Of a stretch of DNA of 64,000 bases, positions 24,500 through 32,915 are shown piece after piece. How positions within the stretch are numbered: position 1 is the stretch's first letter; every line of letters starts with the position of its first letter. The translations under genes and the position numbers were made by a program. The DNA lies in the NCBI GenBank assembly GCA_040216735.1, contig JAVJOO010000005.1, positions 248,001-312,000 on the forward strand, in the 5' to 3' direction. The notes under the pieces were generated by a model. That model saw only the letters and a list, made by a program, of their open reading frames with translations. It searched no databases and was not told where the DNA came from. Source of the stretch: Alphaproteobacteria bacterium. GTDB taxonomy: Bacteria > Pseudomonadota > Alphaproteobacteria > SHVP01.

Positions 24500-25585
24500 T
24501 TAGGACTTTTCGGGCGCCAGCATGTCCTCAAGGCGCTTGGTGGTTCGCAACCCGTCAAGCTCTTCGAGCCGATATTCCCAGCCCTTGACCTTTTGGTTGA
24601 TCTCCAACGCCTTCTGGGTTGCTTCAGCGCGGCCATCCTCCGGCGCATCGGTCGCCACCTCGGCGCTCACCCGTCCCCACCGAGGCGGTTCGTCGAACCG
24701 GCTCGCGCCTTCGGGTTTTGGCAAGGTAATGACCTCAAACTTGAGGACCAATCCGTTAAAGAGCTCGTACTCGGCCAAGTGCCGAATGTTCTCGCTCCCC
24801 GCGAAGTCCTGGTGGGGCGCCGGTTCGACATCGGCAAATTCAAAGCGCTCCACGACAAGAGCCAACCGGTCGGCCTCGTTGTCGGTTTTATAGGTTCGGT
24901 TATCGGGAACCCCGTCGATTTCGACTTTCTCGCCCGGTGTTACCCGACGACCGGTAACGACCTCGCCATCCGGATGCCGAATGGTGTAGCGCTTCACCTG
25001 TTTGGGATCGAGTTCGAACACGTTGCGGTCGAGCCAATCCGCCGGCGACCTGCCAAAGTTCACTTCGCCTTCGGCGAGCCAAGAGCGCGCCTCACCTTCA
25101 CGGCGCAAATAGGTACCGCCGCGCCCGTCGACGTAAAGAAAGAACTTACGGCGCCCGATGATGCCTGCCCCGAGTTGTTCGCCGTCACGGGCGAGGAAGC
25201 GGACGCCCCGTGCTTCGGACTCGTCCCCCTCCGGGTCTTCGACCTGGAGGTGTTTGTAGCGGTCGGGAAGCGACGTCTTGCCTTCGACCAACCTCAGGCT
25301 CGCCATTTCGAGGAGGAAGTTCCGAACGGTCTCGCGCTTAACGGTGTATTGGTTCTTTTCCTCGATCCCCCAGCCGTCGCCGGCACCGGTGATCGTAAAG
25401 CGATGATCCGCCGTCACGATTTCGATCGCACCGACATCGTTGATGCGCTCGACCAACTTGGGAAAGGCAGGTTCGCGGTCACCGACAACCGTCACCGGGA
25501 CGGAGTCGCGAGCTAGGGTCACGATGGCCCCGATCACCGCGATGGCAGTGACCCCGGCCAACAGAACGAACGCACGCGTATTCAC
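24500..25585 (-). CDS. DUF4340 domain-containing membrane-anchored protein
   Basis: Protein of 361 residues with an N-terminal membrane anchor (TRAFVLLAGVTAIAVIGAIV) and an otherwise hydrophilic exported part of DUF4340 type, which is mostly beta structure. Members are always found beside GldG-like and ABC-2 genes, as here. It overlaps the GldG-like gene by four bases (ATGA) and ends the four-gene exporter operon. The last 30 residues are rich in charged residues. Function unproven; probably an accessory to the ABC exporter on the outer face of the inner membrane. Confidence 0.87.
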   Translation of the reverse strand: MNTRAFVLLAGVTAIAVIGAIVTLARDSVPVTVVGDREPAFPKLVERINDVGAIEIVTADHRFTITGAGDGWGIEEKNQYTVKRETVRNFLLEMASLRLVEGKTSLPDRYKHLQVEDPEGDESEARGVRFLARDGEQLGAGIIGRRKFFLYVDGRGGTYLRREGEARSWLAEGEVNFGRSPADWLDRNVFELDPKQVKRYTIRHPDGEVVTGRRVTPGEKVEIDGVPDNRTYKTDNEADRLALVVERFEFADVEPAPHQDFAGSENIRHLAEYELFNGLVLKFEVITLPKPEGASRFDEPPRWGRVSAEVATDAPEDGRAEATQKALEINQKVKGWEYRLEELDGLRTTKRLEDMLAPEKS

Positions 25586-27531
25586 GATGCGCGCCCCCCC
25601 GTCACTGCGAGTTCGCCGCGCGTACTGCGAATGCGCCGACCGAACCGCTGACGTCGCAAGAAGAACAACACAATGGCAACTAAAGCGATCAACAACGGGA
25701 TGGCACCGATATTGACGACCTTCAACGTGGCGTCGAGATCGTCGATATCCTGTTGCAACGCGTGTTGCACTTCCCGCAAGTCGGCGCGCGAACGGACGAT
25801 ATCGCGGCGGAGGTCGCTAATCGCCTTTTGCTGGTCGGCCGACAAAATGAACTGGCCTTCGTCGGTCCGCTGGAGCTCGGCAATCCGCGCCTGCGTCGTT
25901 TCGATATTCTGGAGCAGTTCGCGTTCCTTGGACCGAAACTGAAGTTCCGCGTCGCGGCGAATTTCATCAACCAGCGTAAAGGGACGCGCGGAAAGGCCAC
26001 GACCCCGGAGGCCGATTAGGCTTGCAGATCCCGCGAGGTTCTCAAGCATGTTGACGAACAGGTCGCCGTTCTGCGCTACCGGTACCGCCTGATTGCCCCC
26101 GCCACCTTGCATCCAAATCTGATCCGCGAGCATGTCGGCGTCGGCAACCACGATGGCGTTGATCGATCCGTCCGACTTTGAGCGATGCTCGGCAACCAGT
26201 TCGGGATCGGGTCCGGTCGCATTGCGGTCGTCCTCGCGGTCCGGGGGCCCGTCGGGGAACGCCGATTGGGCCGGGCCGGTGAACCGTCCGGCGATGGTCA
26301 TCACCTCGCCCGAGGCCTTGAAATCGGTCAGGATTTGAATTGGGTTGGGATTGGGCCGGATCGCCTCGATATCGAGGACCTGCGATTGTTCGCTTGAGAA
26401 CAGCAGCGGTGTCATCGATAGGCCCGCGCCTTCCTTCACCCCGACTCTACCCGCAGCGATGAGATTGATCCGCTCCAGATCTTGGGTGACGACATCGTCG
26501 CGGTTGATGCTGATCGGCCCCAACGACAGCCACGGGAGATATTCGGTGACGACGCGGCGACCGCCAGACAGGGCGGCAACACGCTGTGCTGCAATGCGAT
26601 CGCCGACGACGCCGTCCGGATCGGCCTCAATACCCCACGCATCCAGAAGCGCCCCCAACGCATGGCCGGTCGGCGGCGTATAGGGTTGACCCGGTTGGGT
26701 CTGCGGCGGTGGATTCACTTCGACATGGGGGTCCGCAAAAATCAACGCCTTGCCGCCGCGCATCACGAATTGATCAATCGCGTATTGAGTTGTCGGGCTC
26801 AGGTTGGTCGGCTGAATCAACAGGACCATGTCTGTATCGTCACTGATCCTCTTGATGTTCCCGCCGATGATCCGGATATCGAAGAACTGCTGCGCTTGCT
26901 CGTAGGCCACCCAGGGGGCGAAACGACGGGCCTGATCGGCCGCGATGGGCAGCGATGAAATCATCGCGACGACCGTCTTGCCGGGTTTGGACAGGTTAAA
27001 CACAAGCTTGGAAATGTCGTATTCCAAAAACGCTTCGCGGCTCGGCGTGAAGAACGGAATAATGTCTTCGTCGTCGGTCGAGTTGGTTCCCGCGAGGCCG
27101 AAATACATGACCTCGCCAGCACTACTGATCGGCACCCCTTGGATGCCGAAACCGACCGCCTGGTCCTCTTCGACGGAGAACTGCTCAGGGACGAACTTTT
27201 CGAGTTTGATCTTGCCGTCGGCCAAGCCCGCATAACGGTCGAGCACCTCTTCAACACGGGTGGCATAGGCCGCCAACGCAGGGATTTGCTGCACCTGTTC
27301 GGAACGATAGAACTTCAACGTAACCGGTTCGTTCAACGACGCCAGGATATCGCGGGTCCCGTCGGTTACGGTAAAAAGCGCGTCTTCGGTAAGGTCGAGT
27401 TGGGCGCTCTTGAAGACGCTGTTCGAAATGATATTGACCGCCAGGAACAATACGATCGCCAAGACGATCGACAGGACCGTCATCGTGTTGCGGTCGAGCT
27501 TCAGACCGGCGTTGGTGGGTTGTTGGGTCAT
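25582..27531 (-). CDS. GldG family ABC exporter accessory protein
   Basis: Protein of 649 residues with an N-terminal membrane helix (MTVLSIVLAIVLFLAVNIIS), a large extracytoplasmic GldG-type domain (LDLTEDALFTVTDGTRDILA, RGGKALIFADPHVE), a predicted coiled coil before the C-terminus (about 530-600), and a final helix (IGAIPLLIALVAIVLFFLRR). Both termini are therefore anchored. The gene begins three bases after the permease stop and overlaps DUF4340. In Bacteroidetes GldG works in gliding and secretion; in proteobacteria the role is unknown, and gliding should not be assumed. Confidence 0.9.
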   Translation of the reverse strand: MTQQPTNAGLKLDRNTMTVLSIVLAIVLFLAVNIISNSVFKSAQLDLTEDALFTVTDGTRDILASLNEPVTLKFYRSEQVQQIPALAAYATRVEEVLDRYAGLADGKIKLEKFVPEQFSVEEDQAVGFGIQGVPISSAGEVMYFGLAGTNSTDDEDIIPFFTPSREAFLEYDISKLVFNLSKPGKTVVAMISSLPIAADQARRFAPWVAYEQAQQFFDIRIIGGNIKRISDDTDMVLLIQPTNLSPTTQYAIDQFVMRGGKALIFADPHVEVNPPPQTQPGQPYTPPTGHALGALLDAWGIEADPDGVVGDRIAAQRVAALSGGRRVVTEYLPWLSLGPISINRDDVVTQDLERINLIAAGRVGVKEGAGLSMTPLLFSSEQSQVLDIEAIRPNPNPIQILTDFKASGEVMTIAGRFTGPAQSAFPDGPPDREDDRNATGPDPELVAEHRSKSDGSINAIVVADADMLADQIWMQGGGGNQAVPVAQNGDLFVNMLENLAGSASLIGLRGRGLSARPFTLVDEIRRDAELQFRSKERELLQNIETTQARIAELQRTDEGQFILSADQQKAISDLRRDIVRSRADLREVQHALQQDIDDLDATLKVVNIGAIPLLIALVAIVLFFLRRQRFGRRIRSTRGELAVTGGRAS

Positions 27532-27534
27532 CGT

Positions 27535-28269
27535 CTAGGCCGACTTCTTAAGATCGACGATCGCGGTATTCGCAAACAGAAAAACGCCGATCATCGAAAC
27601 GAAGAACACAATCTCGCGCAGGTCGATCACGCCCTTGGAGATTTGTTGGAAGTTGGTCAAGAAACTCAACGAGGCAATGACGTCGACAATCCAATCGGGC
27701 GCCCACGACCGGAACGCCCCGAGCACGATATCCAGGCCCGCCATCAGGAAGAGGAAACTCACCGCAGCGCCAACGACGAAGGCAATGATCTGGTTCTTCG
27801 TCAACGCCGACAAACACGAGACCAGCGACAGGAATGCTCCCGCCATCAACCACGACCCAAGGTAACTCGCCACAACGACACCATTGTCGGGATTGCCCAG
27901 GATATTGACGGTGATCCAAATCGGAAAAGTCAGCGCCAGTGCCAGCAGCGTGAACAGCCAAGCCGCCAAGAATTTGCCCGCAACCACCTGGAACGTCGAG
28001 ATCGGCAGGGTCAGCAGCAACTCAATCGTCCCTGCCTTACGTTCCTCGGCCCAAAGCCGCATCCCGATCGCGGGAATGAGGAACAGGTAGAGCCAGGGGT
28101 GGAAGGTGAAAAACGGCTGCAGATCCGATTGTGATCGCGAGAAAAACGATCCGAGGTAAAAAGTGAAGGCCCCGATCGCCGCCAAGAAAATTACCAGAAA
28201 CACATACGCCACCGGCGTCGAAAAGTACGCCCCAAGTTCGCGTTTGGTCACCACCAGCGTGTTACGCAT
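27535..28269 (-). CDS. ABC-2 type transporter permease
   Basis: Inner-membrane protein of 244 residues with six hydrophobic segments and the ABC-2 exporter layout. It begins MRNTLVVTKRELGAYFSTPV, a typical N-terminus, and has EERKAGTIELLLTLPIS, the conserved cytoplasmic loop that contacts the ATPase. The ATG at 28269 lies one base after the ATPase stop; the longer frame reads ATPase sequence. Together with the ATPase upstream and the GldG and DUF4340 proteins downstream it forms a GldAFG-like exporter. Confidence 0.93.
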   Translation of the reverse strand: MRNTLVVTKRELGAYFSTPVAYVFLVIFLAAIGAFTFYLGSFFSRSQSDLQPFFTFHPWLYLFLIPAIGMRLWAEERKAGTIELLLTLPISTFQVVAGKFLAAWLFTLLALALTFPIWITVNILGNPDNGVVVASYLGSWLMAGAFLSLVSCLSALTKNQIIAFVVGAAVSFLFLMAGLDIVLGAFRSWAPDWIVDVIASLSFLTNFQQISKGVIDLREIVFFVSMIGVFLFANTAIVDLKKSA

Positions 28270-28270
28270 G

Positions 28271-29227
28271 TCAGTGGCCCACCCTTCGCTGGGTGATCTC
28301 GCGAAACACATCGTCCAAGCTACCCGGGACCGGCATGATGTGCTCAGGCGCGACGTTCTCGCGGCCCATCAATTCGGTCACGGCGGCAAAGATGTCATCG
28401 GCGCCCTTTGGTGCCGCCGTGACATGCGCAATGCCCTCAACCTTACCCGTGATCTCAACGAACCCGACGCTAGAGATCGCGCGCAGCTTGGTCCGGATTT
28501 GTTCGGCGTGGGCCACCGGTACGCGAATAGATAGCGTGCTCGGGGCGGTTGAGGCGGCCCGCAGTTCTTCGGGTGTCCCATCAGCCAGCAATTTACCATG
28601 GGCAATGATCAATGCCCGCGTGCACACTGCGTCGACCTCTTCCAGAATATGCGTCGAAATGACGATCGCCTTGGTGGGTGCCATTTTTTGCAGCAGCGTC
28701 CGGACTTCGTGCTTTTGGTTGGGATCGAGGCCGTCGGTCGGCTCGTCCAGAATCAGCAGTTCGGGATCGTGCAGGATCGCTTGGGCCAGACCGACCCGCC
28801 GTTTGAAACCCTTGGAGAGCGTCTCGACCGGTCGGAAGATAACTTCTTCGAGGTGGACTTGCTCGATGACCTCCTCGATCCGGCGTTTTCGCTCCGCCTT
28901 CGATAGGCCGCGCACTTCAGCCACGAAGTTCAACAACGCCCGCGCCGTCATGTCGCCGTAGAGCGGCGCGCCCTCGGGCAAGTAGCCGATCCGGCTCTTG
29001 ACGGCGATCGGGTCTGACGCGACATCGTAGCCCTGAACGACGGCGGTGCCTTCGGACGGCGACAGGAATCCGGTGATCATCTTCATCGTCGTCGATTTTC
29101 CGGCGCCGTTAGGCCCTAGGAAGCCGAGAACCTCGCCTTTGTTCACCTTGAACGACACCTGGTCGACCGCCGTGAGCGGTCCGAACCGCTTCGTCAACGC
29201 TCGAACATCTAGAACATCATCGGCCAT
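28271..29227 (-). CDS. ABC transporter ATP-binding protein (GldA-like)
   Basis: ATPase of 318 residues. Walker A is FLGPNGAGKSTTMK, the signature is LSKGFKRRVGLAQA (a variant of LSGGQ), Walker B is LLILDEPTDGLDP, and the switch His is in VISTHILEE. The roughly 100-residue C-terminal extension is seen in exporters of the DrrA/GldA type. First gene of the minus-strand exporter operon, divergent from the Crp/Fnr-type regulator with about 200 bases between, so that regulator may control it. Confidence 0.93.
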   Translation of the reverse strand: MADDVLDVRALTKRFGPLTAVDQVSFKVNKGEVLGFLGPNGAGKSTTMKMITGFLSPSEGTAVVQGYDVASDPIAVKSRIGYLPEGAPLYGDMTARALLNFVAEVRGLSKAERKRRIEEVIEQVHLEEVIFRPVETLSKGFKRRVGLAQAILHDPELLILDEPTDGLDPNQKHEVRTLLQKMAPTKAIVISTHILEEVDAVCTRALIIAHGKLLADGTPEELRAASTAPSTLSIRVPVAHAEQIRTKLRAISSVGFVEITGKVEGIAHVTAAPKGADDIFAAVTELMGRENVAPEHIMPVPGSLDDVFREITQRRVGH

Positions 29228-29434
29228 AGTAATTCTATGTCGCGCAGCGGCCCCTCATGGAACCAAGCGATGCTGGCGTTCCCTCTCGGATTGGGGCGCA
29301 ATTTAGGGGTCCAATCGCGGCGGTTCAACCATAACCGTCGCTTCTCACAGATATTTGGCACGGCAGCCCGGCACCGCGTCCGCCACTGCAGATGGATTCC
29401 CTATCGCGAGCAACCGATGTAGGCTAGCGCTGCT

Positions 29435-30070
29435 ATGGGGGACGACAGCGACGAGGCCACAGGGACCGATCATGCCGGGTGGCGCGCACGCGTCCTCCAA
29501 GTACCCGCCAAAGAGACTCTTTTTCTCGAGGGCGACTCCGCGCGGCTCCTCTACGAGGTCGTGTCGGGCGTAGGAAAAATCTACAAAATGCTGCCCGATG
29601 GGCGATCCATTATTACCGGATTTGCCTATCCTGGGAGTTTGCTCGGTATCGCTCGCTCAGGCTTCTATTTCTACAATGTCGACGCCGTCACCGACCTGAA
29701 CTTAAATGCCTACTCCAAGGTCGCGATCGAAGCTCGTCTTAGGGAAGATCCCGACTACCTGCGGCATCTTTTTGAGGAGACGAACGACGAGCTCGCACAG
29801 GCGCAGGAACGCATCGTGCTCCTGGGTCAGCAAACACCCGTTGAAAAGGTGGCGGCATTTCTTCAGCGTGTCCGAGTTTGGCAACGTGAGGACCGGCAGA
29901 TTCACCTGCCCATGACCCGGCACGACATCGCCGACTATCTTGGCCTCACCACGGAGACGGTGAGCCGGACGCTCACCCAATTCCGCGATCAGAACATCGT
30001 TCGCTCGATCAACCAGCACGACATCGAAATACTCGACTTGCCCAAACTAACCGGGCTAACGGCAACCTAG
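29435..30070 (+). CDS. Crp/Fnr family transcriptional regulator
   Basis: Regulator of 211 residues: an N-terminal cyclic-nucleotide-binding-like beta barrel (LYEVVSGVGKIYKMLPDGR), a long dimerisation helix, and a C-terminal winged helix with LPMTRHDIADYLGLTTETVS then RTLTQF, which resembles FixK/FNR recognition helices. The FNR iron-sulfur cysteines are missing, so it should not sense oxygen directly. Start at ATG 29435, although its ribosome-binding site is weak. It is divergent from the exporter operon. Its stop TAG shares the CTAG (30067-30070) with the stop of the convergent gene. Confidence 0.88.
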   Translation: MGDDSDEATGTDHAGWRARVLQVPAKETLFLEGDSARLLYEVVSGVGKIYKMLPDGRSIITGFAYPGSLLGIARSGFYFYNVDAVTDLNLNAYSKVAIEARLREDPDYLRHLFEETNDELAQAQERIVLLGQQTPVEKVAAFLQRVRVWQREDRQIHLPMTRHDIADYLGLTTETVSRTLTQFRDQNIVRSINQHDIEILDLPKLTGLTAT

Positions 30071-30561
30071 GCGGCAGCGGCAGGGATGTGCAGGGTGACG
30101 GCTTCGTCCAGCGCGTGCCAATCCTCGTCCCCTGGCCCGCCATCCATATACATGAGAAGACCGAAGGTCGCGGGCCGGTCCAGGCTGGTAAGCGGAAAGT
30201 GCCAAGTTCCTGCGTTGTAGTTGATGCCCGCGTTCCCTGGGACAACGAAGGCCCGTAGCGTATCGAGATCCGGCGGGCCGCTAGCGCCCTGAGGCAGCGC
30301 CACAATAACGAGGTAGCGGTCGCAATCGAGCGGCAGAAACGCCTGGGACGACAGCGGATGCCGCTCCATCTTGGCAACTCGGATTGGCAGCTTTGCAGGC
30401 GGCATTGCCCGCACCACGCCAAGATTCACCGGCAGTTCCGGGCGGCTGTTGGTCAAGCGCGCCGCGTAATCGGTTCGGTTGGTCGGCCCGGGATCGACCA
30501 GAACTTGGCCGTAGACTTCGAACGCCGCCGGATCGAGGGGTTCAGCAACGAGGTCACGCAT
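30067..30561 (-). CDS. Ureidoglycolate lyase-like protein (AllA family)
   Basis: Cupin-fold protein of 164 residues. The family pattern KMERHPLSSQAFLPLDCDRY, then GINYNAGTWHFPL and FGLLMY, is well kept. AllA converts ureidoglycolate to glyoxylate and urea in purine (allantoin) degradation. The other allantoin genes are not in the window. Start at ATG 30561 with AAGGGAA upstream. It follows the VOC gene by 11 bases, in an operon of three minus-strand genes. The C-terminus is shared in CTAG with the regulator gene on the other strand. Confidence 0.85.
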   Translation of the reverse strand: MRDLVAEPLDPAAFEVYGQVLVDPGPTNRTDYAARLTNSRPELPVNLGVVRAMPPAKLPIRVAKMERHPLSSQAFLPLDCDRYLVIVALPQGASGPPDLDTLRAFVVPGNAGINYNAGTWHFPLTSLDRPATFGLLMYMDGGPGDEDWHALDEAVTLHIPAAAA

Positions 30562-30572
30562 CGCGATTTCCC

Positions 30573-31472
30573 TTATGTGCGTTCGATCAGTTCGATCCAT
30601 TCGCCCGCCGACCCGACGATTGTCGCGGCGCGGCGTTGGCGATAGAGCGGTCCCTGGCGCTGAATAACGTCGCCGCGGAAGGGCAACGTCACTTTGTCGA
30701 GCGAGTCCACCTCCAGGGAGAGAATAGCAATACCGGGTGGGATTTCACCCGGCCGGACCTCGCGGTGCTTTGCTTCCTTCGGGAAATTATCCAACTCCAA
30801 GGTCGCCTTGTCGGCCAGTCTGATGGTGGACAGGCGATGCTTGGTTTCGATGTCGAGACCGAACGCTACGTTCAAGCCGGTGACGCGCATGTCGTGTATG
30901 TCACCGAGCGTGACTTCGAAGTTGTCGCTATAGAATTTACGGCTACCCTCGAAGTTGTCGCTGCCCAGTATCGTGATGAAGAGGTGATCGACCAGCGTTT
31001 TGGCCTTCGGCAAGTAGCCGGTCTCGGGCGCTTCGTTAATCTGGGTGAGGTAAACCATCTCTTTTGCCACGGCCAGCGTTTGCATCGCGCGGATCGATCC
31101 GGATGGATAGAGATCGCGCGGCATACCAATAATCTTGAAGGGAGAGCCTTCAAGCTTGGCGGGCATCGCGTTGACGTCGGTGGTCAATATTTCCAACGCG
31201 TTCCAGCCAAAGGTCGTGAACGGCGCGTAGGATCCGAGCGCCTTGCCTTCGACAAATCGGAGTATTGCCCCGTTGCCCGATTCGCTCCGAATCGACACGA
31301 CGCGCCGCCCCGCCATGGCCGGTGCACCCCAACTCGCGGCGATATCTTCGGGCACGGTCCCCTCGAGGACCTGCTTGTATCCCAGGTAGTCGACGTACGC
31401 AGCGGCGGCAGCGGCCGGATTGGGCGCCATCACGGTGGCGGCAGCGAACGGTCCGAGAACTGGTTTCGTCAT
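30573..31472 (-). CDS. VOC family protein, two-domain
   Basis: Protein of 299 residues made of two vicinal-oxygen-chelate domains, roughly 1-145 and 146-299 (the second begins LVDHLFITILGSDNFEGSRK). It resembles the two-domain VOC protein at 31923-32915 in length and layout. Members act as dioxygenases, glyoxalases or binding proteins; metal ligands cannot be assigned safely. AAGGA precedes the ATG. It lies between a small secreted protein gene (13 bases upstream) and the AllA-like gene, so an uncharacterised catabolic role is likely. Confidence 0.8.
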   Translation of the reverse strand: MTKPVLGPFAAATVMAPNPAAAAAAYVDYLGYKQVLEGTVPEDIAASWGAPAMAGRRVVSIRSESGNGAILRFVEGKALGSYAPFTTFGWNALEILTTDVNAMPAKLEGSPFKIIGMPRDLYPSGSIRAMQTLAVAKEMVYLTQINEAPETGYLPKAKTLVDHLFITILGSDNFEGSRKFYSDNFEVTLGDIHDMRVTGLNVAFGLDIETKHRLSTIRLADKATLELDNFPKEAKHREVRPGEIPPGIAILSLEVDSLDKVTLPFRGDVIQRQGPLYRQRRAATIVGSAGEWIELIERT

Positions 31473-31485
31473 GGCATCGTCCTTT

Positions 31486-31806
31486 TTAACTGGTCCCTGG
31501 CCGACAACGGCGCCACGTCTGGAACGCGGTGGCGGCGCCGACCGCCATTTGTACGGTGTCTTCGTTGACCATCACCATGCGTACTTCTTTTCCGGCGTCG
31601 GGTTCTCCGGGCGGCACGGTATAGATGAAGCCGTGTCGGTCATAGAGGCCCTCGATTCGGTTGCCACCGGGGGTATGGATCCGCGGCCCCTCGATCGCCA
31701 GGGTCCGGCCTTGGACCGAACACCACTCGCCGTCGATGGCGTCGGCCCAGGCCGTCCCGGCGACGAACGCACCCAAAAGAACGACAGTGACAAGCAACCC
31801 GCGCAT
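31486..31806 (-). CDS. Small secreted protein, function unknown
   Basis: Protein of 106 residues with a clear signal peptide (MRGLLVTVVLLGAFVAGTAW, cleavage near AWADAI). The mature part begins DAIDGEWCSVQGRTLAIEGP and is a short beta-rich domain with two cysteines that could form a disulfide; similar short proteins are common in alphaproteobacteria without a known role. AGGAGGAA precedes ATG 31806; the longer open frame has no support. First gene of the operon with the VOC and AllA-like genes, divergent from the VOC gene at 31923. Confidence 0.8.
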   Translation of the reverse strand: MRGLLVTVVLLGAFVAGTAWADAIDGEWCSVQGRTLAIEGPRIHTPGGNRIEGLYDRHGFIYTVPPGEPDAGKEVRMVMVNEDTVQMAVGAATAFQTWRRCRPGTS

Positions 31807-31922
31807 GGCATTCCTCCTGCGTGTATGACGTAAGCATAGGGGCGCCGGCGCCCGGGCGCCACGGGCTTGCTGGTTCCCGTGCGGCGCTGGGCATGGCAAA
31901 CTTGGGACTGAAGGAGACCGCT

Positions 31923-32915
31923 ATGTCGGATATCGTCGCGCCAAACGGCAGCCCACTCAGCGTCGCAGTCCTCGGGACCGGCGACATCGACGCTTCACTC
32001 CGACTCTACCGCGACATGATCGGACTAGATGTCGTGGACTGGCGCACTTGGTCCGGGCCGGATCTTGAACGCCACTGGCAACTCCCCTCCGGCGCGCAGG
32101 CCGAGGCCGTGTTCCTCCAAGCCGGTGCCTCGGAGGTCGGCCGCATCTTGCTCCTGGACTGCGCAGCGCCCGAAAGGAAAGTTGTGCGGGCCGGGAAAGA
32201 AAACTGGCATTACGGGCTATCCAACCTGAATTTCTACACCGCCGACATTCACGGCGCCGCGAAGACGTTTGCCGCGGCGGGGTTCGAGTTCTGGAGCGAA
32301 CCGAAGGCGCACCCCATGACACCGGAGGTCGGCACGCCGATCGAAGTCGTTTTCGAGGGGCCCGACGGCGTCCTGATCAACCTGGTCGAGCTCGCGACGA
32401 CCGACCCCAAAACCCGGATCGGTCAGATGCGCGCCTACGTCGAAAAACACGGACGCACCAAGACCGGTTTCACACCCGTCGTCACGACCAACCACGTTTT
32501 GCAGTCCCGCGAACGCGGTAAGGAATTCTACGAGGAGGTCCTGTCGATGCGGCCCTTGATCGACGAGGAACTCGCAAGCCCGGAAGCCCGGCACTTTCTG
32601 CGCCTGGGCGAGAACCGGATTTGGACCCTGTTCATGCAGGGCAACCACATGTTCGGCAAGATCGCGACCTCGACGCCGATCGATTTCACGCCACCCAACA
32701 CGACGCCCCGCGCGGTGCCGCCTAACCTGGGCTATCTCGCTCAGACCTTCGTCGTGGCGGACTTCAGCGCGGCGATGGCCAAATGCGAGGCGCTGAACGT
32801 CGAGACGTTTTCGCCGGAGATGGATATCGACCTGCCGGGGTTCGGGCGTCGGCGCACCGCCGTCGTACGCAATCCGGGCTCCGGCGCGCTCCAGGAATTG
32901 GTGGCTGCGGCCTAG
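31923..32915 (+). CDS. VOC family protein, two-domain
   Basis: Protein of 330 residues with two VOC domains: SVAVLGTGDIDASLRLYRDM begins the first and PVVTTNHVLQSRERGKEFYE the second. AAGGAGA precedes ATG 31923. It is a distant relative of the protein at 30573-31472 on the opposite side of the divergent promoter region, so the pair may act on related substrates. Its stop shares the CTAG (32912-32915) with the convergent methyltransferase gene. Metal-binding residues cannot be named with certainty. Confidence 0.82.
   Translation: MSDIVAPNGSPLSVAVLGTGDIDASLRLYRDMIGLDVVDWRTWSGPDLERHWQLPSGAQAEAVFLQAGASEVGRILLLDCAAPERKVVRAGKENWHYGLSNLNFYTADIHGAAKTFAAAGFEFWSEPKAHPMTPEVGTPIEVVFEGPDGVLINLVELATTDPKTRIGQMRAYVEKHGRTKTGFTPVVTTNHVLQSRERGKEFYEEVLSMRPLIDEELASPEARHFLRLGENRIWTLFMQGNHMFGKIATSTPIDFTPPNTTPRAVPPNLGYLAQTFVVADFSAAMAKCEALNVETFSPEMDIDLPGFGRRRTAVVRNPGSGALQELVAAA

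Noticed and set aside
24461-25516. Plus-strand open frame of 351 codons opposite the DUF4340 gene
   Set aside because: Antisense composition and no recognisable domain; the minus-strand gene overlaps its neighbour by ATGA as in the rest of the operon.
27139-28134. Long plus-strand open frame of over 300 codons opposite the GldG and permease genes
   Set aside because: Arg/Gln/His-rich composition is that of an antisense frame in GC-rich DNA; the minus-strand genes have clear family motifs and coupled starts.
29228-29434. FNR/FixK-type box (TTGAT-N4-ATCAA) between the exporter operon and the Crp/Fnr gene
   Set aside because: No such inverted repeat is present in this region.
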